The notes below the pieces were generated by a model that searched no databases, was not told the origin of the DNA, and worked only from the letters and a program-made list of their open reading frames with translations. A stretch of DNA of 64,000 nucleotides, taken from contig OX638323.1 of the NCBI GenBank assembly GCA_951812715.1, forward strand, positions 434,001 through 498,000. The letters are read 5' to 3'. Position numbers and translations under genes: made by a program. Every line of letters begins with the position of its first letter. Position 1 is the first letter of the stretch. This DNA is from an uncultured Pseudohongiella sp. Lineage in GTDB: Bacteria > Pseudomonadota > Gammaproteobacteria > Pseudomonadales > Pseudohongiellaceae. Positions 63,171-64,000 of this stretch are shown here, piece by piece.

Positions 63171-64000
63171 CAGACTGTCCCGAAGTCCGCGCCTTCTATC
63201 CGGGCGACGGCTTCGATGTCCTTGTCGCCGCGGCCGGACAAGTTGATCAATATGTGCTGTCCACGCTCCATGTCGGCGGCGAGGCGGGTCGCCCAGGCTA
63301 CGGCGTGGCTGGATTCGAGCGCCGGAATGATGCCTTCGAGACGGGTAAGCTGGTGAAATGCCGCGAGCGCTTCGGCATCGGTGGCGCCGACATAATGCAC
63401 CCGCTTCAAATCCTTCAGCCAGGCATGCTCCGGTCCGACTCCAGGATAATCGAGACCCGCGGAAATCGAATGAGTGTCGAGAATCTGGCCGTTTTCGTCG
63501 GTCATCAGGTACGTGCGATTACCATGCAATACTCCGGGCCGGCCCGCACACAAGGGTGCTGCATGATCCGGCGTCTCCAATCCCCGCCCAGCAGCTTCGA
63601 CGCCATACATCGCCACTTCACTATCGCCGAGAAACGGGTGAAACAGACCAATGGCGTTGGAGCCGCCGCCAACACAGGCCACCAGAGCGTCGGGAAGTGT
63701 CCCGTTCCGCTCAAGAAACTGATCGCGCGCTTCCCGACCGATCACGCTCTGAAAATCCCGGACCATGCGCGGATAGGGATGGGGACCGGCAACGGTGCCG
63801 ATAATGTAATAGGTGTCGTCAACATTGGCTGCCCAGTCGCGCAGGGCTTCGTTCATAGCGTCTTTTAGCGTGCGCGAGCCGGATTCCACGGCAATTACCC
63901 GTGCGCCCAGCAGCTTCATGCGATAGACATTCGGCGCCTGCCGGACGATATCGTCCGCGCCCATGTAGACGTGGCATTCGAGACCGAGGCGCGCGGCCAC
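63170..64000 (-). CDS. trpB: tryptophan synthase, beta subunit (5' part outside window)
   Basis: The 276 residues visible are the C-terminal two thirds of TrpB, the PLP enzyme that joins indole and serine. They include [20 protein letters not shown], the PLP phosphate-binding glycine loop [10 protein letters not shown], the COMM-domain region and the C-terminal [11 protein letters not shown]. The N-terminus with the PLP lysine lies beyond base 64000. No defect is visible in the part shown. Confidence 0.96.
   Translation of the reverse strand: MAARLGLECHVYMGADDIVRQAPNVYRMKLLGARVIAVESGSRTLKDAMNEALRDWAANVDDTYYIIGTVAGPHPYPRMVRDFQSVIGREARDQFLERNGTLPDALVACVGGGSNAIGLFHPFLGDSEVAMYGVEAAGRGLETPDHAAPLCAGRPGVLHGNRTYLMTDENGQILDTHSISAGLDYPGVGPEHAWLKDLKRVHYVGATDAEALAAFHQLTRLEGIIPALESSHAVAWATRLAADMERGQHILINLSGRGDKDIEAVARIEGADFGTV

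Overview
The window is 64 kb of bacterial chromosome from a gammaproteobacterium, GC-rich and densely coding. Gene order matches what I know of Pseudomonas and its relatives in several blocks: aspS-yebC-ruvCAB-tolQRAB-pal-cpoB-queE-queC-tRNA-Lys, then nadA-bepA-tusA-like-dapA-bamC; nagZ-lexA-topA; and purF-cvpA-dedD-folC-accD next to trpBA. Protein divergence (for example an enlarged MnmC) points to a relative of the Pseudomonadales rather than Pseudomonas itself. The taxonomic call is inference from synteny and protein families only.

Layout. 1-2.4 kb: the end of an unidentified gene, a large branched inverted repeat, queD, then a small membrane protein, an ECF sigma factor and its zinc-finger anti-sigma. 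2.4-16.5 kb: ung-lysS-prfB (with programmed frameshift), a frameshifted small membrane gene, mnmC, an M18 aminopeptidase, a Mip-like FKBP isomerase, a leucine-rich-repeat lipoprotein, rmuC, bamC-dapA, a TusA-like protein and bepA. 16.45-17.44 kb: a mosaic array of hairpin modules filling the whole bepA-nadA gap. 17.4-21.2 kb: nadA, then about 2.6 kb of accessory DNA ending at tRNA-Lys(UUU). It holds a dead cytosine-5 DNA methyltransferase, a Phd/PIN toxin-antitoxin pair and decayed transposase ends. 21.2-32.4 kb: queC-queE, the Tol-Pal operon, the ruv operon, yebC and aspS, all on the minus strand. 32.4-42 kb: a divergent aspS/rne promoter region, rne, etfBA, a DUF1285 protein, selU, hpt, an MscS channel and nagZ. 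42-50 kb: lexA with a consensus SOS box, topA, ilvE, tatD, a glutaredoxin-like protein, pyrD and a wrecked TonB-dependent receptor. 50.3-57.4 kb: a six-gene MoxR/Bat operon. 57.5-64 kb: purF-cvpA-dedD-folC-accD-trpA-trpB, with trpB cut by the window end.

How the genes work together. Wobble-base modification is well represented: queC, queD and queE make preQ0 for queuosine, while mnmC and selU both act on U34 of tRNAs such as the tRNA-Lys(UUU) encoded here. Envelope maintenance is the second theme: Tol-Pal-CpoB, BamC, BepA, NagZ, DedD, MscS and the periplasmic isomerase. DNA repair and its control form the third: RuvABC, Ung, RmuC, LexA and TopA.

Most of the window is ordinary core chromosome. 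The least explained parts are the hairpin array at 16.45-17.44 kb, whose copies show paired stem-preserving base changes, the branched inverted repeat at 122-255, and the decayed island between nadA and tRNA-Lys.
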